The position numbers were made by a program, and so were the translations under genes. Below the pieces are notes generated by a model that did not search any database, was not told the origin of the DNA, and saw nothing but the letters and a program-made list of their open reading frames with translations. Below, in pieces: positions 53,745 to 61,845 of a stretch of 64,000 bases of DNA (its first letter is position 1; each line of letters begins with the position of its first letter). Origin of the DNA: Flagellimonas chongwuensis (GTDB lineage Bacteria; Bacteroidota; Bacteroidia; Flavobacteriales; Flavobacteriaceae); the NCBI RefSeq assembly GCF_013376415.1, contig NZ_WYET01000001.1, positions 558,001 through 622,000 on the forward strand. Direction: 5' to 3'.

Positions 53745-54689
53745 CTACTTTTCGAGCTGTTCTTTCGTGGGCAAGGCAACAATAGCGCCGTAATTGGTCG
53801 TGGTAATGGCCCCTGCTTTATTGGCTTTGGCAACCATCCCCTCAACCAAGGAAAAATCTTCGAAAACTGGCTCAAAATTGCCCAAATCCGAAATTTGATA
53901 CAACAAACAACCTATAAAAGCATCTCCTGCGCCTGTGGTATCAACAGGTTTTACTTTCACGCTCGGAATGATTTTTTTGGTACCGTTCATGCTCAATAAG
54001 GTACCTTCCTTGCCCATGGTCACGGTAATTATTTTGGTCCCGATTTTGTGCAATGCATCGCAAGCATCATGTAAATCTTCCTTTCCTGAAATAAGTTGGG
54101 CCTCTTCGGAACTAAACTTGCACAGATGAGATTTTTCCACAAATGGCATGCACTTTTTAATAAAGGTCTCCTCATCATTTTTCCAAAGGTCGATTCTAAA
54201 ATTGGGGTCAAAACAAATAAACATTTCCTTTGTGAGTCCATCAAAAAGATATCTGCCATATGTTTTTTCCAAAGGCCCACCCAAAAGTGCGGTCGCTGCT
54301 CCAAGGTGAAGAATGTTTCCGGGGAGATTTTTCCGCAGATCTGGATTGTATTTTAGTTCTTTATCGGCTCCCCTGCTAAAAACAAAATCACGTTCGCCAT
54401 CCTCCGCGAGGGAAACAAAGGCAAGAGTCGTAAATGTATCGGATAATTGGGTGAGCGAAACATCAACCCCTTCATTTTTTAGCGTTTCCAAAAGAAATTT
54501 ACCAAAAGGATCATCCCCAACACTACCAATAAAAATTCCATTCCCTCCCAATTTTGAAATGGCGCAAGCAACGTTGGCCGGTGCTCCCCCAGCTTTTTTG
54601 GTAAAATGGTTTGCTTTGGAAAGGTCGCTTCCTTGTTGTTCGGCAACAAAATCTATCAACACTTCGCCGATGCAGTAAACTTTCTTCAT
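53745..54689 (-). CDS. PfkB family fructokinase-like sugar kinase
   Basis: A 314-residue ribokinase-fold kinase. Start MKKVYCIGEVLIDFVAEQ is the fructokinase form. GGAPANVACAISKLGGNG, quoted in part, is the sugar-binding signature and VDTTGAGDAFIGCLL the catalytic one. Fructose is the likely substrate because the adjacent gene encodes an amylosucrase-type enzyme. It leads the two-gene operon; promoter boxes lie at 54707-54739. Confidence 0.9.
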   Translation of the reverse strand: MKKVYCIGEVLIDFVAEQQGSDLSKANHFTKKAGGAPANVACAISKLGGNGIFIGSVGDDPFGKFLLETLKNEGVDVSLTQLSDTFTTLAFVSLAEDGERDFVFSRGADKELKYNPDLRKNLPGNILHLGAATALLGGPLEKTYGRYLFDGLTKEMFICFDPNFRIDLWKNDEETFIKKCMPFVEKSHLCKFSSEEAQLISGKEDLHDACDALHKIGTKIITVTMGKEGTLLSMNGTKKIIPSVKVKPVDTTGAGDAFIGCLLYQISDLGNFEPVFEDFSLVEGMVAKANKAGAITTTNYGAIVALPTKEQLEK

Positions 54690-54706
54690 ATTGATTTCGG
54701 AATATT

Positions 54707-54739
54707 CTAAGGTACATAGAAAATAATACCATGTCCAAA
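54707..54739 (-). promoter_or_regulatory. Promoter of the fructokinase-amylosucrase operon
   Basis: On the minus strand TTTG (54736-54739) lies 21 nt before TACCTTAG (54707-54714), a -7 box with A in the seventh position, as in the small-RNA promoters. The start codon is at 54689. Confidence 0.5.
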
Positions 54740-54841
54740 AAACAGTTAGGTTTATTTGAATTCTAGGTTAAATGCGTGATAAAGCCCCAATGATTTTTCA
54801 TAGGCCAAGGTTTTGTGTGTAATATTGTCAAAAACTTTTCT

Positions 54842-55573
54842 ATGCGAACACTGGTAGTGGGCGATATACATTCTGGAGTAAGAGCTTTGGAGCAATTGTT
54901 GGACAAGGCAAAGGTTACCCCAGAGGATCATATTATTTTCTTGGGCGATTATGTAGATGGATGGAGTACGGCGGTGGAGACCATCGATTTTTTGATTCAG
55001 CTGCAAAGCCAATACACATGTACCTTTATCCGAGGTAACCATGATGAGCTCTGCAAGGCTTGGTTAATAGATCAAAAGGAAAACCCGCAATGGTTGGCGC
55101 ATGGCGGCACGGCAACTAGAGATTCCTATTTGAATGCTGATAAGGAAAAGTGGAGAATGCACCTTGATTTTTATGAAAATTTGCAAAACTACTACCTAGC
55201 AGAGGATAACCGATTGTACCTGCATGCAGGCTATACCAACCTGAAAGGGATAGATTACGAGTATTTTCAGCAATCATTTTATTGGGATCGCACCTTGTGG
55301 GAGCTGGCTACTGCGCTAGACCCCAGTTTAAAGCCCACCGATTCCAAGTTTCCGAAGAGATTGACGCATTACAAAGAAGTATTTATTGGACATACCCCAA
55401 TATCCAAAAGGGAGTTCGTAGAGCCCCAGAACAGGGCCAATGTTTGGAATGTGGATACCGGAGCGGCTTTTATGGGAGGTTTGACCATATTGGACGTGGA
55501 AACCAAGGAATTTTGGCAAAGTGATCCGGTAATAGAATTTTATCCTGGAGAAAGAGGGAGAAATTTGAGTTAA
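54842..55573 (+). CDS. Serine/threonine phosphatase-type metallophosphoesterase
   Basis: A 243-residue PPP-like calcineurin-fold enzyme. Start MRTLVVGDIHSG was chosen because it begins the first metal motif; an earlier in-frame codon at 54815 only adds nine residues. GDIH (Asp8, His10), GDYVDG, RGNHDE and later LHAGY and GHTP complete the two-metal site. It removes phosphate from protein or nucleotide substrates. Confidence 0.92.
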   Translation: MRTLVVGDIHSGVRALEQLLDKAKVTPEDHIIFLGDYVDGWSTAVETIDFLIQLQSQYTCTFIRGNHDELCKAWLIDQKENPQWLAHGGTATRDSYLNADKEKWRMHLDFYENLQNYYLAEDNRLYLHAGYTNLKGIDYEYFQQSFYWDRTLWELATALDPSLKPTDSKFPKRLTHYKEVFIGHTPISKREFVEPQNRANVWNVDTGAAFMGGLTILDVETKEFWQSDPVIEFYPGERGRNLS

Positions 55574-55614
55574 TTTCAGTAAATTATAAAGACCTTTGTA
55601 AAAACCCCGTATTT

Positions 55615-56610
55615 ATGTCGATAAAGAATGTAAGGTTGGAAGTGATGCAGGCCATTGAGCCCAAGGTTGACGGTTTTATGAACGAGTTTCTGATTCCGAC
55701 CGAAAAAATATGGCAGCCCACAGATTTTTTGCCAGATTCCCAAAGTGATAAATTTTTTGATGAGGTAGAAAAGCTTCGTGGCGAAGCCAAGGAACTTGGA
55801 TATGATTTTTGGGTGACGCTTGTCGCCGATACTATTACCGAAGAGGCGCTGCCTACTTACGAATCATGGTTGATGGATGTGGAAGGCATTGATCAGCATA
55901 GCGGCAAAGAAAACGGGTGGAGCAAATGGGTACGTGCCTGGACGGCAGAAGAAAATCGACACGGCGATGTTTTGAACAAATATTTGTACCTATCAGGTCG
56001 CGTGAACATGCGTGAAATCGAGATAACCACCCAGCATTTGATTTCTGATGGATTTGATATAGGAACGGATAGAGATCCATATAAAAACTTCGTGTACACT
56101 ACGTTCCAGGAGTTGGCCACCAATATTTCGCACAAGCGGGTCGGTAAAATGGCCAAACAAAAAGGCAATGGTCTCTTGGCGAAAATGTGCACTATTATTG
56201 CGGGTGATGAAATGAGGCACCATTTGGCATATCGCGAATTTGTGAAGACCATTATGGGGCAAGATCCCGATGGGATGGTTTTGGCTTTTGCAGATATGAT
56301 GAAGAAAAAAATCGTGATGCCAGCCCATTTTTTACGTGAATCTGGAGGTAGCATAGGTGAAGCCTTTGAGCAGTTTTCCAATTGTGCACAACGTTTGGGA
56401 GTGTATACGGCGCAGGATTATATTGATATCCTGAAAAAGTTGAACGATTATTGGGATATTGGAAATCTTCGTGGTCTCTCCGACCAGGCGGAAAAGGCAA
56501 GGGTATATTTGATGAAATTGCCAGAGCGCTTGCAAAGGATTTCGGAGCGCATGCAATTTTCGCAGGACCAATACACTTTTAAATGGGTAGAGGCCAATGG
56601 GATGATGTAG
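55615..56610 (+). CDS. Acyl-[ACP] desaturase (diiron ferritin-fold)
   Basis: A 331-residue soluble desaturase of the plant stearoyl-ACP type. Diiron ligands occur in AEENRHGD (Glu113, His116) and AGDEMRHH (Glu199, His202), with further glutamates near residues 76 and 166. It introduces a double bond into acyl-ACP using oxygen and reduced ferredoxin. Bacterial members occur in Bacteroidota and Actinobacteria. Monocistronic or paired with the phosphoesterase 41 nt upstream. Confidence 0.9.
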   Translation: MSIKNVRLEVMQAIEPKVDGFMNEFLIPTEKIWQPTDFLPDSQSDKFFDEVEKLRGEAKELGYDFWVTLVADTITEEALPTYESWLMDVEGIDQHSGKENGWSKWVRAWTAEENRHGDVLNKYLYLSGRVNMREIEITTQHLISDGFDIGTDRDPYKNFVYTTFQELATNISHKRVGKMAKQKGNGLLAKMCTIIAGDEMRHHLAYREFVKTIMGQDPDGMVLAFADMMKKKIVMPAHFLRESGGSIGEAFEQFSNCAQRLGVYTAQDYIDILKKLNDYWDIGNLRGLSDQAEKARVYLMKLPERLQRISERMQFSQDQYTFKWVEANGMM

Positions 56611-56631
56611 AAAGACTGGTCGGTCTTTTTG

Positions 56632-57195
56632 TTAATATTTTCCAGCCTTATGCTTTTCCTGCCAAATGTATAGTTGTTCCCAATGGCCTTCGTAGGCCAT
56701 TTTTGCCTGCATGGGCCAAGACGCCGGGTCGTGGATGCGATAGCGTCTTCCGCCGGAGTTGAGCACCTCATGGCATTTGTCCACTGAGGTTTCAGACAGG
56801 TCTTTCCATGTTTTGATGTTAACATTATGGAACAGCTCTTCTATTTTAGGCCCAATGCCCTCGATAAGTTTTAGATCATTTTCATTCATGGTCTTTCCGA
56901 AAATAGCTTTGGCTTCGTTTACTTGAAAAATGAAATCTTCACTTTTTGAAAACTTTACTTCGGAATCAAGATTAAGGACTTTGGTTTTGATATGATCGGA
57001 ATCCAAATGTTTTTTGCAAGTTTCAAGGTCTGATTTCAATTTTGCATTTTCTATTTCAAGTGAGTTCAATTCAAAGAAATTATCCGAAGAGGAAGGAGCA
57101 TCGGATTTACCAAAAAAATATCCCAAAACCCCGGAGATTATTCCAGTAATGGCCAAACAGAGCCAATACCACATAGAAGAGCTTAACCAATCCAT
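56632..57195 (-). CDS. Membrane-anchored helix-hairpin-helix protein
   Basis: A 187-residue protein with one N-terminal membrane segment (about 8-28, WYWLCLAITGIISGVLGYFFG region), a coiled-coil-like linker (about 40-100) and a helix-hairpin-helix module (about 104-140, NDLKLIEGIGPKIEELF). The last 45 residues (GGRRYRIHDPASWPMQAKMA region) are well conserved in appearance. HhH units bind DNA non-specifically, but here the topology suggests a tethered protein. Function unknown. A perfect inverted repeat lies 4 nt before its start codon. Confidence 0.8.
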   Translation of the reverse strand: MDWLSSSMWYWLCLAITGIISGVLGYFFGKSDAPSSSDNFFELNSLEIENAKLKSDLETCKKHLDSDHIKTKVLNLDSEVKFSKSEDFIFQVNEAKAIFGKTMNENDLKLIEGIGPKIEELFHNVNIKTWKDLSETSVDKCHEVLNSGGRRYRIHDPASWPMQAKMAYEGHWEQLYIWQEKHKAGKY

Positions 57196-57198
57196 AGT

Positions 57199-57232
57199 CT
57201 TTATATAAACAATGAAAACTGTTTATATAAAG
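57199..57232. promoter_or_regulatory. Perfect 13-bp inverted repeat upstream of the helix-hairpin-helix gene
   Basis: CTTTATATAAACA (57199-57211) and TGTTTATATAAAG (57220-57232) are exact inverted copies with an 8-nt spacer. The right arm nearest the gene ends 3 nt from the start codon at 57193-57195. It could be a protein operator, or an RNA hairpin in the mRNA leader that hides the start. Confidence 0.7.
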
Positions 57233-57411
57233 TAATAAAAAAACCTTAAAAATCTAAATAAAATAGAAAGAAACTGAGTAATTTTTATAAATCACAGGGA
57301 TTTGTAAGAAAATTCGAAAACAGAAAATAAAATAAAATATACCAACTATACACTTTTCGGAACCAACTGTAACATACCCTTTAATTTCTTCATTAAATAT
57401 ATTGAAATTTG
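57233..57411. other. AT-rich intergenic stretch
   Basis: No gene is visible. The stretch is very AT-rich. Its right end carries the promoter-like boxes TTTA (57380-57383) and GAAATTTG (57404-57411) that would drive the candidate RNA at 57418. Confidence 0.5.
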
Positions 57412-57417
57412 GAATTC

Positions 57418-57557
57418 AACATTAAGTGAAGAACCCTGTTTCTCCCGACAATGATCCGGCACTGAAATAGGGTTTTAAAGTTAAGTTTGAGTTAGTTAAG
57501 TTGGTTTTAAAGACTGCCCATTCAGCACTGTGTCTAAATGGGCGGCTTTTCTTTTTT
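57418..57557 (+). ncRNA. Candidate structured small RNA on the plus strand
   Basis: About 140 nt between two minus-strand genes. A long hairpin AACCCTGTTTC/GAAATAGGGTT (57432-57442, 57464-57474) with one G-U pair encloses a 21-nt loop. A T/A-rich stretch follows with the 10-mer GGTTTTAAAG repeated exactly (57471-57480 and 57503-57512). A strong terminator closes it (GCCCATT/AATGGGC, then CTTTTCTTTTTT). A weak -7-like box GAAATTTG lies upstream at 57404-57411. No reading frame of note. No known RNA family recognised. Confidence 0.5.
57514..57557 (+). terminator. Terminator of the candidate RNA (possibly also of the ALDH gene)
   Basis: CTGCCCATT (57514-57522) pairs with AATGGGCGG (57537-57545), followed by a long T-run on the plus strand. 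The minus-strand tail has only three T, so plus-strand use is favoured, though it sits just past the ALDH stop on the minus strand. Confidence 0.75.
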
Positions 57558-59109
57558 ATAGGTCAAACTTAATGCCTTGTGCGAGCGGCAGCTCAGTAGT
57601 GTAGTTGATGGTGTTTGTTTGTCTTCGCATATACACTTTCCAAGCGTCGGAACCACTTTCTCTTCCACCTCCGGTTTCCTTTTCGCCACCAAAGGCTCCT
57701 CCAATTTCAGCCCCGGAAGTACCGATATTCACATTGGCAATTCCACAATCCGAACCTTCAACGGATAGGAATCGTTCGGCCTCCCTTAAGTTGTTCGTCA
57801 TTATGGCCGATGACAGACCTTGTCTTACCCCATTTTGCATATCCAATGCATTTTCCAAATCACCACTGTATTTCAAAATATATAGAACGGGCCCAAAGGT
57901 TTCATGTTGGACAATCTCGTAATGATTTTCAGCTTCAGCGATGGCTGGTTTCACATAACAACCACTTTCATATCCTTCACCTTCGAGAACGCCTCCTTCA
58001 ACCAAAATGTTACCACCTTCACTTTTTACTTTTTCGATAGCTTTCAAATAGTTCTGTACCGCATCTTTATCGATAAGCGGACCAACATGGTTGTTTTCAT
58101 CCAATGGATTGCCAATACGGATTTGTTTGTACGCGTCCACAATGGCGTTCTTGACCTTGTCGTATACATCTTCGTGAACAATCAGTCTGCGTGTGGATGT
58201 ACAACGTTGTCCGCAAGTACCCACAGCTCCGAAAACGGCGCCGATCACTGTATTTTTTATGTTGGCATCGGGAGTTACTATGATAGCATTGTTACCTCCA
58301 AGCTCCAATAAAGATTTACCTAGTCGTTCACCAACGGTTTTGGCCACTATTTTTCCCATTCTGGTAGAACCTGTAGCCGAGATCAAGGGGATTCTTTCAT
58401 CTTTGGTCATGAACTCCCCTACGATATAGTCTCCTGTTATTAAACAGGATATTCCTTCGGGCACATCATTTTCAGCGAATACCCTTGCGGCTATATTTTG
58501 ACAGGCAACCGAGGTCATTGGTGTTTTTTCGGAACCTTTCCAGATGCAGGCATCACCACAGACCCAGGCCAAAGCCGTGTTCCAAGACCAAACGGCCACC
58601 GGGAAGTTAAACGCGGAAATAATACCGACCACTCCCAGCGGATGGTACTGTTCGTACATGCGGTGACCGGGGCGTTCACTGTGCATCGTCAATCCATGTA
58701 ATTGGCGGGATAAACCAACGGCGAAGTCGCAGATATCAATCATTTCTTGTACTTCGCCCAAGCCTTCTTGATAGCTTTTGCCCATTTCATAGGAAACCAA
58801 CTTGCCTAGTGGCTCCTTTAACCGACGCAGTTCATCATTAAACTTTCGAACAATTTCCCCTCGTTGAGGTGCAGGCATAGTTCGCCATTTCTTAAATCCT
58901 CCTTGAGCAGAATTAATGACTTTTTCGTAATCTTCCCGTGTTGTCGACTTCACCTTTCCAATTAGGGCTCCATCAACAGGGGAATATGATTCGATGATAT
59001 CCCCATTGGAAAACCAATCTTTTCCTGTGGAAGTACCATTATTTGTTTCGTTCAGTCCCAATTCTTTTAGGGCCTCTTCTATTCCAAAAGCAGTTGCTGT
59101 TTTTGACAT
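57556..59109 (-). CDS. Aldehyde dehydrogenase, ALDH7 (alpha-aminoadipic semialdehyde dehydrogenase) type
   Basis: A 517-residue NAD-dependent aldehyde dehydrogenase. YEQYHPLGVVGIISAFNFPV, LAWVCGDACIWKGSEKTP and the catalytic region LLELGGNNAIIV (Glu) and CGQRCTSTRRL (Cys) match the ALDH7 group (lysine degradation: alpha-aminoadipic semialdehyde to aminoadipate). Other semialdehyde substrates are possible. Neighbouring 3-hydroxyanthranilate dioxygenase hints at an alternative role in tryptophan degradation, but the sequence style favours ALDH7. Confidence 0.9.
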   Translation of the reverse strand: MSKTATAFGIEEALKELGLNETNNGTSTGKDWFSNGDIIESYSPVDGALIGKVKSTTREDYEKVINSAQGGFKKWRTMPAPQRGEIVRKFNDELRRLKEPLGKLVSYEMGKSYQEGLGEVQEMIDICDFAVGLSRQLHGLTMHSERPGHRMYEQYHPLGVVGIISAFNFPVAVWSWNTALAWVCGDACIWKGSEKTPMTSVACQNIAARVFAENDVPEGISCLITGDYIVGEFMTKDERIPLISATGSTRMGKIVAKTVGERLGKSLLELGGNNAIIVTPDANIKNTVIGAVFGAVGTCGQRCTSTRRLIVHEDVYDKVKNAIVDAYKQIRIGNPLDENNHVGPLIDKDAVQNYLKAIEKVKSEGGNILVEGGVLEGEGYESGCYVKPAIAEAENHYEIVQHETFGPVLYILKYSGDLENALDMQNGVRQGLSSAIMTNNLREAERFLSVEGSDCGIANVNIGTSGAEIGGAFGGEKETGGGRESGSDAWKVYMRRQTNTINYTTELPLAQGIKFDL

Positions 59110-59179
59110 TTATAACTTTTTAAGAGTGTATTGTTATATTTTTACAATTATACAAATAATCTCTTAGAGAATGAACGGT

Positions 59180-59554
59180 TTACAGGAATAGATGAGCCAA
59201 CAAAAGAACTATGCCGACAAGTGCCGGAAGTGCCTGTACCGTGAAAATTTTCTTTGATGCGGTAATTGCTCCATACATACCCGCAACGGCAACACAGCCC
59301 AAAAAGAACAACCCCACATAAATTTGCCAATGGATATCTTGAATCAGTAAGGACCAAATGAGTCCGGCCGCGAGAAACCCGTTGTAAAGTCCTTGGTTGG
59401 CCGCCAAGGTTTTAGTGGGTTCGAACAAGTGCTCCGGCAAAGAGCGGAACACTTTTTTTGCTCTTGTGGTCCAAGCGAACATCTCTAGCCACAAAAAGTA
59501 AATATGCAGCAATGCCACAATTCCTATGATGATCTTTGCGAAAACGAGTATCAT
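59180..59554 (-). CDS. DUF1304 membrane protein
   Basis: A 124-residue protein with four hydrophobic helices. FLWLEMFAWTTRAKKVF, ANQGLYNGFLAAGL and GCVAVAGMYGAIT are the DUF1304 pattern. Function unknown. It starts 4 nt inside the end of the dioxygenase gene (overlap at 59551-59554), so the two are coupled. Confidence 0.9.
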   Translation of the reverse strand: MILVFAKIIIGIVALLHIYFLWLEMFAWTTRAKKVFRSLPEHLFEPTKTLAANQGLYNGFLAAGLIWSLLIQDIHWQIYVGLFFLGCVAVAGMYGAITASKKIFTVQALPALVGIVLLLAHLFL

Positions 59555-60093
59555 TCTTCCTTGGCAATAAATCGTTCATCAACAGGCATTACCGTCCCGC
59601 AATTATCACAGGTTCGCAGTTCTTCCGAACTGTAAAAGTGCTTAAAATGACCCAAGAAGTCTTTTTCTATATCATTCAGTGTAAAGTAGACCTCGTACAA
59701 TTTATGGTTGCAATTATCGCAGAACCATAACAGGCCATCTTCAGCATCCAGATTAGCTCTTTTTCGTTCGATCACCAATCCTATAGAACCTTCTTGTCGA
59801 GCAGGAGAATGTGGCACCTTGGCTGGATGAAGGTACATATCACCCGGACCCAGTTTCATGGTCTTTTTTTGGCCATCTTCTTGTATATGGACTTCAATAT
59901 TGCCTTCCAATTGATAAAAAAGTTCCTCTGTTTCATTGTAGTGATAATCCTTTCTGGCATTGGGGCCAGCTACAATCATTACAATGTAATCACCAGATTC
60001 TTTATAAAGATTTTTATTGCCTACCGGTGGTTTTAAGATATCTCGGTTTTCCTCAATCCACTTAGTTAGGTTAAAAGGTGACTTTATAGACAT
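59551..60093 (-). CDS. nbaC: 3-hydroxyanthranilate 3,4-dioxygenase
   Basis: A 180-residue cupin iron(II) dioxygenase of the kynurenine pathway, which opens the ring of 3-hydroxyanthranilate. Start MSIKSPFNLTKWIEENR was chosen; an in-frame codon at 60177 adds a 28-residue extension reading through a terminator. KDYHYNETEELFYQLEG and HPAKVPHSPARQ carry the iron ligands, and the bacterial C-terminal rubredoxin-like pair CDNC (WFCDNC and RTCDNCG) is present. Kynureninase and other pathway genes are not in the window. Confidence 0.93.
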   Translation of the reverse strand: MSIKSPFNLTKWIEENRDILKPPVGNKNLYKESGDYIVMIVAGPNARKDYHYNETEELFYQLEGNIEVHIQEDGQKKTMKLGPGDMYLHPAKVPHSPARQEGSIGLVIERKRANLDAEDGLLWFCDNCNHKLYEVYFTLNDIEKDFLGHFKHFYSSEELRTCDNCGTVMPVDERFIAKEE

Positions 60094-60147
60094 GTTCAAA
60101 GATTTTACGAAAGGTAAAAAAATCCTTGCTGCCAACATAGCAATTAA

Positions 60148-60174
60148 TAAAAAAGGCCAGCTATCAAGCCGGCC
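60148..60174 (-). terminator. Terminator after the CAP lipoprotein gene
   Basis: GGCC-A-GCT (60155-60162) pairs with AGC-C-GGCC (60167-60174) with one mismatch, followed on the minus strand by six T. Confidence 0.8.
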
Positions 60175-60199
60175 CATTTTCCAAAATATAATGGTTTGA

Positions 60200-60712
60200 T
60201 TATTCCACTTTAATAAATATCTGAGTGTAGTAAGGTCTACCTTGCTTATCTAATTGAACGCTCAAGGTGGTATGAGAAAAATTACCTTCCATGGCTTCTT
60301 TATGTGAAGAGCTATTAAGCCAGCCTTCCAAAGTTTTTTCTGCTGAAACGTAGTATCTGGCAACGTTTTCAGATACACTGATTGCATTGGTCTCCTCGGC
60401 AATCTTTTCAGCCCGGGATTGAAAATTATCGTGGCTCAGCATGTTTTTGGAAATCATGTAGTCGTTGTGTTCTTCGGCATATTTATAGGCGGGGTCGCTT
60501 TTGTCCAAAATGGTCAGCCCAATAGATTCACGGTGAAGATTGACCAGGTTTAATAGGTCTTCCTCCATTTTAACGGGGTCTACCGTAATTTTTTCGTTGC
60601 CAAGAGTTGCTTCGGTGTAATTTTGCTCTTCTTGCTGTACAGATGATGTACTACAGTAACTTAGGACAATAGCGAGTACTATGACCAGTAAGATGCCATA
60701 TAATCTTTTCAT
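60200..60712 (-). CDS. CAP/SCP domain lipoprotein
   Basis: A 170-residue secreted protein. The N-terminus ILLVIVLAIVLSYCST is a probable lipoprotein signal (Cys20). CAP motifs are YAEEHNDYMISKNMLSHDNF, quoted in part as HNDYMI and SHDNF, and GWLNSSSHKEAM. CAP proteins in bacteria are of uncertain function; some bind lipids or act on cell-wall material. Monocistronic with terminator at 60148-60174. Confidence 0.9.
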   Translation of the reverse strand: MKRLYGILLVIVLAIVLSYCSTSSVQQEEQNYTEATLGNEKITVDPVKMEEDLLNLVNLHRESIGLTILDKSDPAYKYAEEHNDYMISKNMLSHDNFQSRAEKIAEETNAISVSENVARYYVSAEKTLEGWLNSSSHKEAMEGNFSHTTLSVQLDKQGRPYYTQIFIKVE

Positions 60713-60897
60713 TTTCGGGGTGTTTTTCGGGAGTGTTCAATTCCCTAATGTTCTCTATTGCTAAACTAAGGGAGAGACTATCCTTTTCCATGAAATTTCC
60801 ATGTTAGGATAGATTATCACGTTGAAATACAACAAGCTGTGTATAATAGACTTATTTGGGAGTATAGGGTGTCCCTTTATCGAGAAAAACAAGCCGT

Positions 60898-61428
60898 TTA
60901 TATGATTTCATGTGTGGTCTCAACCTCTGGAGAGGGAGTAGTTTCCACATCATCCAATACGTAGGAAAAGACCAAATCACCCAATTCTTTGATGGGCTCG
61001 TAAAAAATAGATTGTTCTTTGGTTCCCTCGTTGATGAATCCCAATGGAGAGGCCAACTTTTCGAAGAAAATTAAAAAAGCACCCAAGATAACGGCCACCT
61101 TAAGAACCCCAAAAATACCTCCGGCAATTTTGTTCAATAGTCCGAGCATGGCAAAGTCGGCAATCTTGGTCAGGAATTTCCCGGCTAAGTTCACTACAAT
61201 AATAATGGCAAAGAAAGTAATCAAAAAGGCAGCTATTTTAAGGTACTGCTCGCTCCAATCAAAACGTTCGGCAAGGTAATCTCCAGTGATGTACGAAAAA
61301 TGGATAGCACCGTATATTCCGGTAATCAGCGCAATCAAAGAGGCAAGTTCAACAAACAGACCGTTCCTTAAGCCTTTGTAAAGGCCCCAGACCAGAAGAA
61401 TTCCAATGATTATATCCAAAAAGCTCAT
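60898..61428 (-). CDS. cvpA: CvpA family membrane protein
   Basis: A 176-residue protein with four hydrophobic helices and the CvpA start FLDIIIGILLVWGLYKGLRNGLF. E. coli CvpA is linked to colicin V and envelope homeostasis. A -7 box TATATTTG lies at 61442-61449 on the minus strand. Confidence 0.9.
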   Translation of the reverse strand: MSFLDIIIGILLVWGLYKGLRNGLFVELASLIALITGIYGAIHFSYITGDYLAERFDWSEQYLKIAAFLITFFAIIIVVNLAGKFLTKIADFAMLGLLNKIAGGIFGVLKVAVILGAFLIFFEKLASPLGFINEGTKEQSIFYEPIKELGDLVFSYVLDDVETTPSPEVETTHEII

Positions 61429-61441
61429 ACACGGGTTTTAA

Positions 61442-61470
61442 CAAATATAGAATATTGATTTGTACCTTTG
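61442..61470. promoter_or_regulatory. Divergent -7 boxes for cvpA and the 61489 gene
   Basis: CAAATATA (61442-61449) reads TATATTTG on the minus strand for cvpA. TACCTTTG (61463-61470) on the plus strand serves the hypothetical gene at 61489. Both match TAnnTTTG exactly; the -33 partners are weak. The plus box overlaps a TTG at 61468, which argues against that codon as a start. Confidence 0.5.
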
Positions 61471-61488
61471 GTACTCATATCAAAACAC

Positions 61489-61845
61489 ATGTCAAGAGAC
61501 GAACAGTTAAAAGAGCGGTGGGAGTTTTTGGTGAAGAAACTATCCGCGCAATTTTCGGATGGCGACCCTTTGGAACTGGACGGGATTGTTTATTTGGTGG
61601 GCGTTCAGGAATTGGGCGATTTTCATCGTAAATTTAAAAAGGACGAAAAAGTCAACCTGATGCATATTGCCATCTGCCGATTATTGGAGCCGTACGGTTA
61701 TTACGATTTTGATTTTTTTGATGATGACGGATGGCCGCACTATACCATGAAGGAACAATTACCGCCATTGAAAGCAGGAGAGCAAACGGTATTGATGAAG
61801 GAGGCTTTAGTGAATTATTTCATGGAAAAGGAATATATCACGTAA
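61489..61845 (+). CDS. Conserved hypothetical protein
   Basis: A 118-residue soluble protein from ATG 61489 (MSRDEQLKERWEFLV). GIVYLVGVQELG and YYDFDFFDDDGWPHY are distinctive. Probably a Bacteroidota-specific family of unknown function. The ABM gene starts at the next base after its stop codon, and glpD follows, indicating a three-gene unit. Confidence 0.8.
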   Translation: MSRDEQLKERWEFLVKKLSAQFSDGDPLELDGIVYLVGVQELGDFHRKFKKDEKVNLMHIAICRLLEPYGYYDFDFFDDDGWPHYTMKEQLPPLKAGEQTVLMKEALVNYFMEKEYIT

